DNA from: an uncultured Clostridia bacterium
Lineage (GTDB): Bacteria > Bacillota > Clostridia > UBA1381
Direction of reading: 5' to 3'
DNA: 64,000 nt
Assembly (NCBI GenBank): GCA_934489015.1
Contig: CAKSSN010000013.1
Location: 15,305 to 79,304 of the forward strand
A model generated the notes under the pieces. It made no database searches. It was given only the letters and a program-made list of their open reading frames with translations, and was not told where the DNA came from. Positions 54,280-63,742 of the stretch are shown here, piece by piece (position 1 is the stretch's first letter; each line of letters starts with the position of its first letter). Made by a program: the position numbers and the translations under genes.

Positions 54280-55314
54280 TTGGAAAATATTATCAAATTG
54301 CAAAACATTTTCGTCGAATTTGACGGTGAGAAAATTCTGAACGGAATTAATCTCAATATTAAGGATCGTGAGTTTGTAACGCTTCTCGGTCCGTCGGGCT
54401 GCGGAAAAACAACAACGCTTAGAATAATAGGCGGTTTTTTGTCTCCGCAGTCGGGTGATGTTTTGTTTGACGGAAAAAGGATTAACGACGTTCCGCCGTA
54501 TAAACGAAATGTTAATACGGTGTTTCAGAGATATGCACTTTTTCCGCATTTGAACGTGTATGAAAATATAGCGTTCGGGCTTAGGGTGGCGAAGCTTCCC
54601 GAAAAGGAAATACGCCAAAGAGTCGGCGATATGCTGAAGCTTGTAAACCTTAGCGGCTTTGAAAAAAGGTCGGTAAACAGGCTTTCGGGAGGACAGCAGC
54701 AGAGAGTTGCCATAGCGCGCGCTCTTGTAAACAGACCTAAGGTACTTTTGCTTGACGAGCCGCTCGGCGCGCTCGATCTGAAGCTGAGAAAGGAAATGCA
54801 GACGGAGCTTAAGCGTATTCAGCAGAGCCTTGAAATCACGTTCATTTATGTAACTCATGACCAGGAGGAAGCGCTCACGATGAGCGACACCGTTGTTGTC
54901 ATGAAGGACGGTAATATTCTTCAAATCGGGACTCCGGTTGATATATATAATGAGCCGAAAAACGCCTTTGTTGCGGATTTTATCGGCGAGAGCAATATAT
55001 TAAACGGTATTATGAGAGATGACTACAGAGTTGAAATAGGCGGTCATGAATTTGTATGCGTTGACAGCGGATTTGGCAAAAATACGCCGGTTGACGTTGT
55101 TATAAGACCTGAGGATATTTCAATCGTACCGGAGAACAGCGCAAAAATAACGGGCGTTGTGAGGAGTGTAACGTTTAAGGGCGTTCATTATGAAATGGTT
55201 ATAGAAGCGTATGACTTTGACTGGCTTGTTCACTCAACGAAGGCGGCAGAGGTCGGCGCAGCCGTTGGGGTTGATTTTACTCCGGACGATATTCATATCA
55301 TGAATAAGATGTAA
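54280..55314 (+). CDS. potA: Spermidine/putrescine ABC transporter ATPase
   Basis: The 344-residue product starts at a TTG after GGGGGTAGAG. It shows Walker A GPSGCGKTTTLRIIGGF, the Q loop FQRYALFPHLNVYENI, the signature LSGGQQQRVAIARAL, Walker B KVLLLDEPLGALDL and a C-terminal TOBE domain, as in PotA. It powers uptake through PotB and PotC. The order potA-potB-potC-potD with short gaps is the standard polyamine uptake operon. Confidence 0.93.
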   Translation: MENIIKLQNIFVEFDGEKILNGINLNIKDREFVTLLGPSGCGKTTTLRIIGGFLSPQSGDVLFDGKRINDVPPYKRNVNTVFQRYALFPHLNVYENIAFGLRVAKLPEKEIRQRVGDMLKLVNLSGFEKRSVNRLSGGQQQRVAIARALVNRPKVLLLDEPLGALDLKLRKEMQTELKRIQQSLEITFIYVTHDQEEALTMSDTVVVMKDGNILQIGTPVDIYNEPKNAFVADFIGESNILNGIMRDDYRVEIGGHEFVCVDSGFGKNTPVDVVIRPEDISIVPENSAKITGVVRSVTFKGVHYEMVIEAYDFDWLVHSTKAAEVGAAVGVDFTPDDIHIMNKM

Positions 55315-55327
55315 GGAGGAAGGGCGA

Positions 55328-56137
55328 ATGAGAAAAAAGCTTCTTTCGGCTCCTTACCTTGTTTGGATGACCGTTTTTATTGTGGTGCCTCTTATTATGG
55401 TGGCATATTTCGCGTTCACGGATGAAAACGGAGGCTTTACGCTTTCATATATCGCAGACGTGGCGCAGTATACAAATATATTTATAAGGTCGATCTGGCT
55501 TGCGGCAATCGCAACGATAATCTGCCTTATTATAGCGTACCCCATTTCGTTTATCCTTGCAAAAACTGCTAAAAACAAGCGCGGCACGCTTCTTATGATA
55601 GTAATGCTGCCCATGTGGATGAACTTTCTTTTAAGAACATATGCATGGATGACGCTTTTGGGAAACAACGGACTTATAAATCAGTTTTTCGGGCTTTTCG
55701 ACTTGGGACCGTTTAAAATGCTCAACACGCAGGGTGCGGTTGTTCTCGGAATGGTTTATAACTATCTTCCGTATATGATTTTGCCGCTTTATTCGGTAAT
55801 GGTAAAAATTGATATGTCGCTTCTTGAGGCGGCTGCCGATCTCGGCTGCAACAGCTTCAAAACGGCGGCAAAGGTTATAGTGCCGCTCAGCGTACCTGGA
55901 ATAATGTCGGGAATAACGATGGTGTTTGTCCCGGCGATAAGTACGTTTATTATATCGAGAATGCTCGGCGGCGGAGGCAATCTGCTCATAGGTGACCTTA
56001 TTGAAATGCAGTTTCTCGGAACATCATATAATCCAAATCTCGGAGCCGGAATTTCTCTTGTTCTGATGGTTATAATTCTGCTCATTATGACAATAATGAA
56101 TCAGTTTGATGTTGACGATGACAAGGTTTTGATGTAA
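55328..56137 (+). CDS. potB: Spermidine/putrescine ABC transporter permease PotB
   Basis: The 269-residue protein has six transmembrane helices, beginning KLLSAPYLVWMTVFIVVPLI, and the EAA loop LLEAAADLGCNSFKTAAKVI. It is 13 bases downstream of potA with AAGGAGG before the ATG. It pairs with PotC to form the membrane channel. Confidence 0.92.
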   Translation: MRKKLLSAPYLVWMTVFIVVPLIMVAYFAFTDENGGFTLSYIADVAQYTNIFIRSIWLAAIATIICLIIAYPISFILAKTAKNKRGTLLMIVMLPMWMNFLLRTYAWMTLLGNNGLINQFFGLFDLGPFKMLNTQGAVVLGMVYNYLPYMILPLYSVMVKIDMSLLEAAADLGCNSFKTAAKVIVPLSVPGIMSGITMVFVPAISTFIISRMLGGGGNLLIGDLIEMQFLGTSYNPNLGAGISLVLMVIILLIMTIMNQFDVDDDKVLM

Positions 56138-56150
56138 GGGGGCGGATTGT

Positions 56151-56948
56151 ATGAAAAAAATATCTAAAATATATATGGCGCTTGTGCTGCTTTTTCTGTA
56201 TCTGCCTATTTTTGTGCTTATAGTGTTTTCGTTTAACGAAACAAAAAGCAGATCCGTTTTTTCGGGCTTTACGTTTGACTGGTACATAAAGCTCTTTAAA
56301 AACGAGCTTATTTTAATGTCGCTTAGAAATACGCTTATCGTTTCCGTGAGCGCGGCAGTTATTGCAACGCTTTTGGGAACTGTTGCGGCAATAGGCATAA
56401 ATGCAATGAGAAAGCCCGTAAAGGCGGCAATTTTAAATATAACGAATATTCCGATTATAAACCCGGAAATTGTAACGGGTGTTTCGCTCATGCTCCTTTT
56501 CGTGTTTTTTGCGGCAAGAATGAACTTTGAGTTTGGGTTCGGAACGCTCCTTATAGCGCATATAACGTTTAATGTTCCTTATGTTATATTAAATGTTATG
56601 CCGAAATTCAGACAGATGAATCCGCATTTGTATGAGGCGGCGCAGGATTTGGGCTGCTCACCGGTAAAGGCGTTTTTCAAGGTTGTTCTTCCCGAAATTC
56701 TGCCGGGCGTTGTTTCCGGATTTCTCATGTCGTTCACATTTTCGCTTGACGACTTTATAATAAGCTATTTCACGAGCGGAGCTACAAGTCAGACTCTGCC
56801 GATAACTATTTATTCAATGACAAGGCGCAAGGTCAGCCCCGAAATAAACGCTCTTTCGACAATAATATTTGTTGTTGTGGTTGTTGTTCTCATAACGAAA
56901 AATATTGCCGAAAACAAAGCGTCGAAAAAGGAGGCTATACGCAGATGA
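56151..56948 (+). CDS. potC: Spermidine/putrescine ABC transporter permease PotC
   Basis: The 265-residue protein has six transmembrane helices, the PotC-typical opening LYLPIFVLIVFSFNETKSR and the EAA loop LYEAAQDLGCSPVKAFFKVV. FSLDDFIISYFTSG is a further family motif. Its end overlaps the potD start by four bases (ATGA). Confidence 0.92.
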   Translation: MKKISKIYMALVLLFLYLPIFVLIVFSFNETKSRSVFSGFTFDWYIKLFKNELILMSLRNTLIVSVSAAVIATLLGTVAAIGINAMRKPVKAAILNITNIPIINPEIVTGVSLMLLFVFFAARMNFEFGFGTLLIAHITFNVPYVILNVMPKFRQMNPHLYEAAQDLGCSPVKAFFKVVLPEILPGVVSGFLMSFTFSLDDFIISYFTSGATSQTLPITIYSMTRRKVSPEINALSTIIFVVVVVVLITKNIAENKASKKEAIRR

Positions 56949-58180
56949 AGAAATTGCTTGTTTTGCTTTCCGCGTTGCTTCTTTGCACGTCCTGCTCATA
57001 TAATGCGAATGAGGAAGAAACAGAGGTACAAACGCTTAATGTTTCCGACGAAGCATATTATAAGCAGCTTGAGGGAAAAAATATTTCAATTAATGTTTAT
57101 AACTGGGGCGAGTATATCTCCGACGGCAGCGATGAGGGCACGCTCGACGTCAATGCGGAGTTTACGGAGCTCACGGGAATAAAGGTAAACTACAGCACAT
57201 ATGCTACAAATGAGGAGCTTTACGCGAAGCTCAAGGGAAATTCCTCATCATATGATATTATAATCCCGTCGGATTATATGATTTCGCGTATGATTGAGGA
57301 GGATATGCTTGAAAAAATAGACTTTAACAATGTTCCGAATTTTAAAAATATTACCGAAACGTTCGTAAATCCCGAATATGACCCGAAAAATGAGTATTCC
57401 GTGCCGTATACGTGGGGAACTGTCGGAATAATATATGACAAAACCGCGATAGACGAAGCTGATATTGACTGGGATATTCTGTGGGACGAAAAGTATAAAG
57501 ACCAGATTTTGATGTTTGACAATCCGAGAGATGCATTCGCCGTTGCGGCGCTTAAAAAGGGCTATTCGCTAAACACCGAAAATACCGATGAAATTGCCGA
57601 AGAGGCCGATGAGCTTTCAAAGCAGAAGGAGCTTGTTCAGGCGTATGTCATGGATGAAATTTTCGATAAGATGGGTGCCGGAGAAGCGCTTCTTGCGCCG
57701 TATTACGCAGGTGATGCGGTAACGCTTATGGACGAATATGACCATTTGGGCTTTGTTATTCCGAAAAGCGGAACAAATCTGTTTTTTGACGCTATGTGCA
57801 TACCGAAAAATGCGCGTGAGAAAAAGGCGGCGGAAATGTATATCAATTTTATGTGCGAGCCCGATATAGCATATGCGACAACAACGTATATCGGCTATTC
57901 GACGCCAAACAGCGCAGCCTTTGAAATGCTCGATGATGACGTAAAAAATGACGGAATATCATATCTTGACGATGATTATTTATCGGAGCATACGGAAACC
58001 TTTATAAATCTTTCAAATGAAGCAAACAGATTTATGCAGGATAAATGGACAGAGATGAAGTCGAAAAATGACGAAGCGAAAAACACATGGCTTGTGCCGC
58101 TTTTCATGCTGCTTTGCGTATTTACGTCAATCGGAATTATAATTGCGCGGTATGTAAAGAGAAAAAAAGATATTTTTTGA
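56945..58180 (+). CDS. potD: Spermidine/putrescine-binding lipoprotein with extra C-terminal membrane helix
   Basis: The 411-residue product has a lipoprotein signal with lipobox LLCTSC, then a PotD-type binding domain (INVYNWGEYISDGSDEGTLD, then YDIIIPSDYMISRMIEED and YSVPYTWGTVGIIYD), with the tryptophans and acidic residues that line polyamine pockets. Unusually, residues about 380-405 form a hydrophobic helix (TWLVPLFMLLCVFTSIGIII) followed by RYVKRKKDIF. The protein would thus be held by a lipid at one end and a membrane helix at the other. It is translationally coupled to potC. Confidence 0.93.
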   Translation: MKKLLVLLSALLLCTSCSYNANEEETEVQTLNVSDEAYYKQLEGKNISINVYNWGEYISDGSDEGTLDVNAEFTELTGIKVNYSTYATNEELYAKLKGNSSSYDIIIPSDYMISRMIEEDMLEKIDFNNVPNFKNITETFVNPEYDPKNEYSVPYTWGTVGIIYDKTAIDEADIDWDILWDEKYKDQILMFDNPRDAFAVAALKKGYSLNTENTDEIAEEADELSKQKELVQAYVMDEIFDKMGAGEALLAPYYAGDAVTLMDEYDHLGFVIPKSGTNLFFDAMCIPKNAREKKAAEMYINFMCEPDIAYATTTYIGYSTPNSAAFEMLDDDVKNDGISYLDDDYLSEHTETFINLSNEANRFMQDKWTEMKSKNDEAKNTWLVPLFMLLCVFTSIGIIIARYVKRKKDIF

Positions 58181-58187
58181 TTTGTGC

Positions 58188-58216
58188 TTGACTTTTTACA
58201 GAAAATATGTTATACT
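58188..58216 (+). promoter_or_regulatory. Promoter of the OLE RNA
   Basis: TTGACT (58188-58193) and TATACT (58211-58216) are 17 bases apart, eight bases after the potD stop. Transcription would start near 58223, at the left edge of the structured region. Confidence 0.75.
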
Positions 58217-58221
58217 AATTC

Positions 58222-58830
58222 AAAGGTGCAGTATTCTAGTCGGTATCTCCTGTTCGTAAGACGGGCCTAAAAATCCGTATAATGGCACATCGATGAAGTT
58301 CCTGGTGTTTTGCTTTGACCGCCAAGTCGGGGCTGATGCTGGGAGTTAAGGCTTAGGGGCAGCTTTCGGTGGCTCGAAATCCTGACCCCTTTTCCGCGGA
58401 GGCCTGTGACTGTGGAAGCCGCTGACACAAACTTTTGTGCAAGCTTTTACGGCTCAGGGGGAAACCTGCTGCTCGGTTAGTAGTCCATTGGGACGAATGC
58501 TGGGGGCAGCGTAGCCAGCCTTGAGTGGATATGGCGGATAATGTTCTTGCCTTGAAAAAGAAGCGTACGGTCTTTTTCTATGGAATCGCGTTTGAAACCA
58601 TACCTGCAAAAGAGGATAAGAGCTTGAGGATACCGTTGAGGAAATCTCCTAGACTGTTCGGATTTTTTCGGGATGAATATGGGATTGCAATACGGACTTA
58701 GTGGCAATCCGGTCATGCAGTAAGGTAACGCTGCATATATGTCTTTAAAGGGAAACCGCCGCTTTGGTGACAGAGCGGCAGATATTTGGGAAAGCCAACC
58801 GGACCTATGCCGTAAAATTTACCATATTCA
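58222..58830 (+). ncRNA. OLE RNA (ornate large extremophilic RNA)
   Basis: About 600 bases with no open frame but many GC-rich paired segments and purine-rich loops (for example GGGGCAGC, GGCGGATAATG, CTGGGGGCAGCG) follow a good promoter. The next gene is the membrane protein OapA, and dxs and tlyA follow. Size, non-coding character and context match OLE RNA, which is known from Clostridia and alkaliphilic Bacilli and forms a membrane-associated ribonucleoprotein with OapA linked to stress, Mg2+ and energy responses. The 3' end is estimated. I could not run the covariance model, so the call rests on context and length more than on individual motifs. Confidence 0.82.
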
Positions 58831-58922
58831 TTACCTTGAATTTATTTTTAATTCAGACACATTATATTATTCTTTTATTTGCATTATCGGAGCTGTCTGA
58901 ATTTTTGAAGGGAAGATAATTT

Positions 58923-59507
58923 TTGAAGGACATAAAGCCCGGTAAGAACAGCTTTAAGGTTTCAAAACCGGCACAAAATATTTCCGCAAGTATATCGTGG
59001 AACATCATTGTTATAATACTTTCGTTTGTTTTATCGGTAATTTTCAGCGCTGTCACAACAATAAGTCTGTCGAGGCTTGATTTGCTGTGGGCTTTTTTTG
59101 TGTTACTTGCGATTATAGTTATAAACATCCTTTTTGATATTATCGGTACAGCGACGCAGACGGCGGAGGAATCGCCGTTTCATTCTCTTGCCGCAAGAAA
59201 GGTAAAGGGGGCGGCGCAGAGCGTTATGATAATCCGTCATGCTCCGCAGATTTCAAATTTCTGCTGCGACTGCATGGGCGACGTTGCCGGAATTATAAGC
59301 GGCGGCGTAACAGCGCTTATTGTCGCGGAGCTTGTGAGCGCATTTTCTCTTGAGGGAATTATGCCGAGTCTTATGCTTACGGGCATTGTAAGCGCGCTGA
59401 CAATCGGCGGAAAAGCGGTGTTTAAGGTTGTTTCGATTAAAAATTCAAATCGAATAGTTTATTTTATGGGAAAAGCGGCAAGTGTTTTTTGTCCGCATAA
59501 AAAATGA
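58923..59507 (+). CDS. oapA: OLE-associated protein OapA
   Basis: The 194-residue product starts at a TTG after GAAGGGAAG. It has four transmembrane helices (about 28-48, 52-72, 125-145 and 148-165) and the conserved middle segment NILFDIIGTATQTAEESPFH followed by SLAARKVKGAAQSVMIIRHA, with a cysteine pair in FCCDCMGDVAG. OapA resembles the DUF21 part of CorC-type transporters and binds OLE RNA at the membrane. It lies about 90 bases after the RNA and 90 bases before dxs, the arrangement seen in other OLE-bearing Firmicutes. Confidence 0.85.
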   Translation: MKDIKPGKNSFKVSKPAQNISASISWNIIVIILSFVLSVIFSAVTTISLSRLDLLWAFFVLLAIIVINILFDIIGTATQTAEESPFHSLAARKVKGAAQSVMIIRHAPQISNFCCDCMGDVAGIISGGVTALIVAELVSAFSLEGIMPSLMLTGIVSALTIGGKAVFKVVSIKNSNRIVYFMGKAASVFCPHKK

Positions 59508-59596
59508 TTATTTGCGGATTTTGTCCGCTTTACAAATACAAATGCAAATCGGCGGTTTTAATTTAACCGGCCGACAACAGTGAAATGAGGATTAAA

Positions 59597-61435
59597 ATGA
59601 GCTTGCTGGATGAAATTAATTCCTCCTGCGATGTGAAGAAGCTGACTATTGAAGAAAAAAAAGCTCTTTGCGGAGAGATAAGGGAGCGTCTTGTAAATTC
59701 TATATCGAAAACCGGAGGTCATCTGGCGTCAAATCTCGGAGTGGTTGAGCTTACGGTTGCGCTTCATTCGGTATTTGATATACCGGGCGATAAATTTGTG
59801 TGGGATGTCGGTCATCAGTCGTATGTTAATAAAATGCTTACCGGAAGAAACGGTGCGCTCGATACAATACGCACGTTCGGCGGAATCAGCGGCTTCCCGA
59901 AGCGCAGCGAGAGTGACGCGGATGTTTTTAACACCGGGCATAGCTCAACATCAATTTCTGCGGCGCTCGGTCTTGCACGTGCGAGGGATCTTGACGGAGA
60001 AAGCTACAGCGTCGGTGCGGTTTTCGGCGACGGAGCACTGACGGGCGGGATGATGTATGAGGCTATGAACGACGCCGGCAGGCTGAAAAGCCCGTTTATT
60101 CTTATTTTAAATGATAACGATATGTCAATATCGAAAAATGTCGGGTCGCTTTCAAAGTACTTAAGAGCGCTCAGAATTAAGCCGGGCTATTCAAAAATAA
60201 AACACTCGGTCGAAAAGTTTTTCGATTTACTGCCTGCACCGATAAGCAAGGGCATGAAAAGCATTTCAAAGAAAACACAGGCATGGCTGCACAGAGTATT
60301 TTTGCAGAATACAATTTTTGAAAATCTGGGCTTTGAATATTTGGGACCGATTGACGGTCATGAGCTTGAAAAGCTCATTGAGGTTTTTCATATTGCAAAA
60401 TCAAAGAAAAAGCCTGTTTTTGTTCATGTGCGTACCAAAAAAGGCAAGGGCTATGAGCCTGCCGAAAAAAATCCTGAGGCTTTTCACGGCGTGGGAAAAT
60501 TCGACTGCCAGACGGGCGCAATCTGCGGCGGTAAAAAGGATTATTCCGCAGCTTTCGGCGAGGCATTCTGCAAAATAGCGGATATGAACGATAAGGTTGT
60601 GGGAATAACGTGCGCAATGCCGTCAAGTACGGGTATGCGCGGGTTTGAAATGAAGCATAAATCAAGATTTTTCGATGTCGGAATTGCGGAACAGCACGGC
60701 GTTACAATGGCGGCAGGACTTGCTGTAGGCGGGTATATTCCCGTTATACCGATTTATTCTTCGTTTCTTCAAAGAGCATATGACCAGATACTTCATGATG
60801 TGTGCCTTCAAAATCTGCACGTCGTTTTTCCGGTTGACAGAGCCGGAATTGTCGGCGCTGACGGAGAAACGCATCAGGGAATTTATGATATATCATTTTT
60901 GTCGTCCATGCCGAATATGAGTATTCTTTCGCCGCGCTGCTTTGAGGAGCTTTCCGATATGCTGCGCTACGCGGTGCTTGAACATGACGGACCTATTGCG
61001 ATAAGGTATCCGCGCGGCTCTGAGGAATATACCGAGAATTATAACGGCTTTAAGTTCGGCAGTGTGTGCAAAATCACGGACGGAGAAGAGATCACAATTT
61101 TTGCGGCAGGAAGAATGGTTGCTGCGGCAGTCCGCGCGGCGGAAATTCTCGGCGGGGCGCGCGTTGTTGCCGTGCCTACAATAAAGCCGATTGACAGAAG
61201 CGGAGTTATCGAAAACATATCGGGCGTAACTGCGGTGGTTGAGGACGCGTCGGAAATCGGCGGACTCGGCAGCATGATAGCCGAAATTATAGCAGAGAAA
61301 AATATAAATACAAAATTTATCAGCTTCGCTTTTCCGGACGAGCCTATTGTGCATGGAACGGTTTCGGAACTCGACAGAAAATACGGACTTGACAGCGAAA
61401 GTATTGCACAAAAAATCATGGAAATGAAAGGGTAG
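59597..61435 (+). CDS. dxs: 1-deoxy-D-xylulose-5-phosphate synthase
   Basis: The start chosen is the ATG at 59597, seven bases after GAGGA. The 612-residue product has the N-terminal VWDVGHQSYVNKMLTGR, the thiamine-diphosphate motif FGDGALTGGMMYEAMNDAG with downstream ILNDNDMSIS, and the pyrimidine-domain SRFFDVGIAEQHGVTMAAGL with the catalytic glutamate side, plus a transketolase C-terminal domain. It condenses pyruvate and glyceraldehyde 3-phosphate in the first step of the MEP isoprenoid pathway. Length is normal. It begins the unit dxs-tlyA-ispE. Confidence 0.97.
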   Translation: MSLLDEINSSCDVKKLTIEEKKALCGEIRERLVNSISKTGGHLASNLGVVELTVALHSVFDIPGDKFVWDVGHQSYVNKMLTGRNGALDTIRTFGGISGFPKRSESDADVFNTGHSSTSISAALGLARARDLDGESYSVGAVFGDGALTGGMMYEAMNDAGRLKSPFILILNDNDMSISKNVGSLSKYLRALRIKPGYSKIKHSVEKFFDLLPAPISKGMKSISKKTQAWLHRVFLQNTIFENLGFEYLGPIDGHELEKLIEVFHIAKSKKKPVFVHVRTKKGKGYEPAEKNPEAFHGVGKFDCQTGAICGGKKDYSAAFGEAFCKIADMNDKVVGITCAMPSSTGMRGFEMKHKSRFFDVGIAEQHGVTMAAGLAVGGYIPVIPIYSSFLQRAYDQILHDVCLQNLHVVFPVDRAGIVGADGETHQGIYDISFLSSMPNMSILSPRCFEELSDMLRYAVLEHDGPIAIRYPRGSEEYTENYNGFKFGSVCKITDGEEITIFAAGRMVAAAVRAAEILGGARVVAVPTIKPIDRSGVIENISGVTAVVEDASEIGGLGSMIAEIIAEKNINTKFISFAFPDEPIVHGTVSELDRKYGLDSESIAQKIMEMKG

Positions 61436-61442
61436 AATTGAT

Positions 61443-62249
61443 TTGTCTAAAATCAGACTTGACGTATATCTTGCGTCCAAAAAAATGACACAAAGCCGCG
61501 AACAGGCAAGAGCGCTTATAATGGGCGGACAGGTTTATGTTGACAATCAAAAGGCGGATAAGGCAGGTTTTATGGTGGATGAAACGGCTGAAAATGTTGA
61601 AATCAGAGGAGAAAAGCTTAAATATGTAAGTCGCGGTGGCTTGAAGCTTGAAAAGGCCTTGAAAGAATTTCCCATAAAGCTTGACGGGAAAACCGCTATG
61701 GATATAGGCGCGTCTACGGGCGGATTTACCGATTGTATGCTGCAGTGCGGCGCAAAAAAGGTTTACAGCGTTGACGTCGGCTACGGTCAGTTTGCCTGGA
61801 AGCTCAGAAATGATGAGCGCGTTGTTAATATGGAGCGCACGAATATAAGGTATGTAACAAGTGAGCAGATAGGCGAAAAACTTGATTTTGCGTCAATTGA
61901 CGTGTCGTTTATTTCGCTAAAGCTTGTGCTTCCGGTTGCGTCGGAGCTTCTCGGCGAAAACGGTGAAATAGTGGCGCTTATAAAGCCGCAGTTTGAAGCC
62001 GGGCGCGGTCAGGTTGGAAAAAAAGGCGTTGTAAGAGATAGCGGCGTTCATAAAGAGGTTATAAAAAATGTTGAGGAATATGTGCGCGCTTCGGGGCTTT
62101 TCTTTTCGGGAATTTCCTATTCGCCGATAAAGGGGCCGGAAGGGAACATAGAGTATCTTGCATGGCTTACAAAAAAGGATAACGGCTTCGTTTTAGACAG
62201 CGACAGGATTGACGGTATAGTTGAAGCTTCACATAAAAATTTTGATTGA
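61443..62249 (+). CDS. tlyA: TlyA-family 16S/23S rRNA 2'-O-methyltransferase
   Basis: The 268-residue product begins at a TTG seven bases after dxs. It has an S4 domain (KIRLDVYLASKKMTQSREQA) and an FtsJ-like Rossmann methyltransferase domain with TAMDIGASTGGFTDCMLQCG and the Lys-Asp-Lys-type residues around VALIKPQFEAGRGQVG. Members methylate ribose in ribosomal RNA and, in mycobacteria, give capreomycin sensitivity. The position next to dxs is conserved in Firmicutes (yqxC). Confidence 0.92.
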   Translation: MSKIRLDVYLASKKMTQSREQARALIMGGQVYVDNQKADKAGFMVDETAENVEIRGEKLKYVSRGGLKLEKALKEFPIKLDGKTAMDIGASTGGFTDCMLQCGAKKVYSVDVGYGQFAWKLRNDERVVNMERTNIRYVTSEQIGEKLDFASIDVSFISLKLVLPVASELLGENGEIVALIKPQFEAGRGQVGKKGVVRDSGVHKEVIKNVEEYVRASGLFFSGISYSPIKGPEGNIEYLAWLTKKDNGFVLDSDRIDGIVEASHKNFD

Positions 62250-62263
62250 GGTGACGTGGTAAA

Positions 62264-63142
62264 ATGAATTATTCCGACGCTTGTATTTATACGGGAGAAA
62301 GGGTTATAACAAAATCGTATGCAAAAATCAATCTTACACTTGATGTAAAAGGAAAGCGCAAGGATGGCTATCATGAGCTTGAGTCCGTCATGCAGACGAT
62401 TTCCCTGTTTGATCTTCTTATCCTTGATAAGCACGATGAAATAAAGGTAAAAACAAATCTGCGCTTTTTGCCGAACAACGAAAAAAATATAGCCTTTAAG
62501 GCGGCGGATATGTTTTTTAAGGCAAGCGGTATAAAGGGCGGCGCGCGTATACTTATACATAAAAATATACCTGTCGGTGCAGGCCTTGCCGGAGGAAGCA
62601 CAAACGGAGCTGCGGTGCTTACGGGTCTTAACAGACTTTACGGAAATCCGCTCAGCATGAAAAAGCTTTTTGAATTGGGCGCAAGGCTCGGCGCGGACGT
62701 ACCGTTTTGCATGATGGGCGGAACTGCACTTGCGCAGGGCATAGGTGAGAAGCTTACTCCGCTCGCGTCTGCGGCAGGGATTAATATTCTTGTCGTAAAG
62801 CCGAAAATCGGCGTGTCGACTCAGGATATTTTTAAGGCGTATGATAATGCCGATATACCCGAAAGACCAGATAATCAAGCTATGATTAAAGCCATAGAGG
62901 ATAAAAATATAAAGGGAATATGCGATAATGTTTTAAATGTTCTTGAATTTGTTTCAGCTAAACGTTATCCGATAATAAAAGGAATTATATCAACAATGAA
63001 TGCAAACGGCGCGCTTTGCAGCGCTATGACGGGCAGCGGCTCGGCTGTTTTCGGAATTTTCTCAAATGCCGCAAAGGCGGATAATTGCGCAAAGCTGTTT
63101 TACCCGGATTTTGATGATGTTTATACGGTTATAACAGTGTAA
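62264..63142 (+). CDS. ispE: 4-diphosphocytidyl-2-C-methyl-D-erythritol kinase
   Basis: The 292-residue GHMP kinase shows ITKSYAKINLTLDVKGKRKD followed by GYHELESVMQTISLFD, the ATP-binding loop PVGAGLAGGSTNGAAVL and the C-terminal GALCSAMTGSGSAVFGIF. It phosphorylates CDP-methylerythritol in the MEP pathway. An N-terminal extension of about 17 residues precedes the usual start, and a GTG or TTG closer to ITKSYAK is not evident. GAGGTGA stands upstream of the ATG. Co-transcription with dxs puts two MEP-pathway genes together. Confidence 0.93.
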   Translation: MNYSDACIYTGERVITKSYAKINLTLDVKGKRKDGYHELESVMQTISLFDLLILDKHDEIKVKTNLRFLPNNEKNIAFKAADMFFKASGIKGGARILIHKNIPVGAGLAGGSTNGAAVLTGLNRLYGNPLSMKKLFELGARLGADVPFCMMGGTALAQGIGEKLTPLASAAGINILVVKPKIGVSTQDIFKAYDNADIPERPDNQAMIKAIEDKNIKGICDNVLNVLEFVSAKRYPIIKGIISTMNANGALCSAMTGSGSAVFGIFSNAAKADNCAKLFYPDFDDVYTVITV

Positions 63143-63366
63143 AACCAAATGCTGAAAGGATGTTAAAAAACTCCGGATCGTAAGAAAAGAAGGTACACAT
63201 TATATAAAATATAATTATTATAGCAGGGTAGAAAATGGGGACCGCGAACAAAAGTCCGTAAATTCGATCTTCTATGATAATTTATAAGATAATAGGCTTT
63301 TCAAAAGCTTCAATCTTTAACTTTAGTATACTATAAAGTTTTGGTATGTCAACAAAACTTGCTCTT
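63143..63366. other. Intergenic stretch with a possible leftward promoter
   Basis: No gene is seen. On the minus strand TTGACA (complement near 63346-63351) and TATACT (near 63324-63329) are 16 bases apart. CGAAC-AAAA-GTCCG at 63245-63258 differs by one base from the LexA/DinR box CGAAC-N4-GTTCG, but nothing recognisable is transcribed from here. Confidence 0.3.
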
Positions 63367-63720
63367 TTATTTTTTTATACATACCGAAATTCGATGATGG
63401 TCGTAGCAGAGGGTGTGGATAACGTGGTTAAAAATAACATATAAGCCAAAAGCGAAAATATCTTTGATGAGCTGTTGCTTGTAATCATGTACATGAGATT
63501 TGCTGCTGCCACAGTTGGGACAGATATGTGTAGTTTTGTCAATTTTAATGCTAATAATGAAAAAATTGTTATCTAAAGTGACTTTTTTACGATAACCCCT
63601 TGTAAATCAAGCAAATTGTGTATCATGTAAAGTGAGCATATTTTGAATTCTCCTATAGTTTTCGTTCAATTCCATTATACAGGATTCGGAGCAAATATGC
63701 TCATTTATTTTTTAAATTTT
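63367..63720 (-). pseudogene. ISL3-family transposase N-terminal relic
   Basis: From an ATG at 63639, after AGGAG, the frame runs 90 codons with one internal TGA at codon 11. It encodes RKKVTLDNNFFIISIKIDK, then THICPNCGSSKSHVHDY and KQQLIKDIFAFGLYVIF. The CPNCG pair followed by VHDY and IKDI-x-x-FG is the N-terminal zinc-binding region of ISL3-family transposases. The match then decays, and the catalytic domain is missing. Two more decayed copies of the same 5' region lie at 11335 and 32510. Confidence 0.6.
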
Positions 63721-63742
63721 TTTGACTACAACATTTATTATA

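Noticed and set aside
63245..63258. LexA/DinR box CGAAC-AAAA-GTCCG
   Set aside because: It differs by one base from the consensus and lies about 65 bases from the nearest plausible promoter, with no SOS gene downstream.
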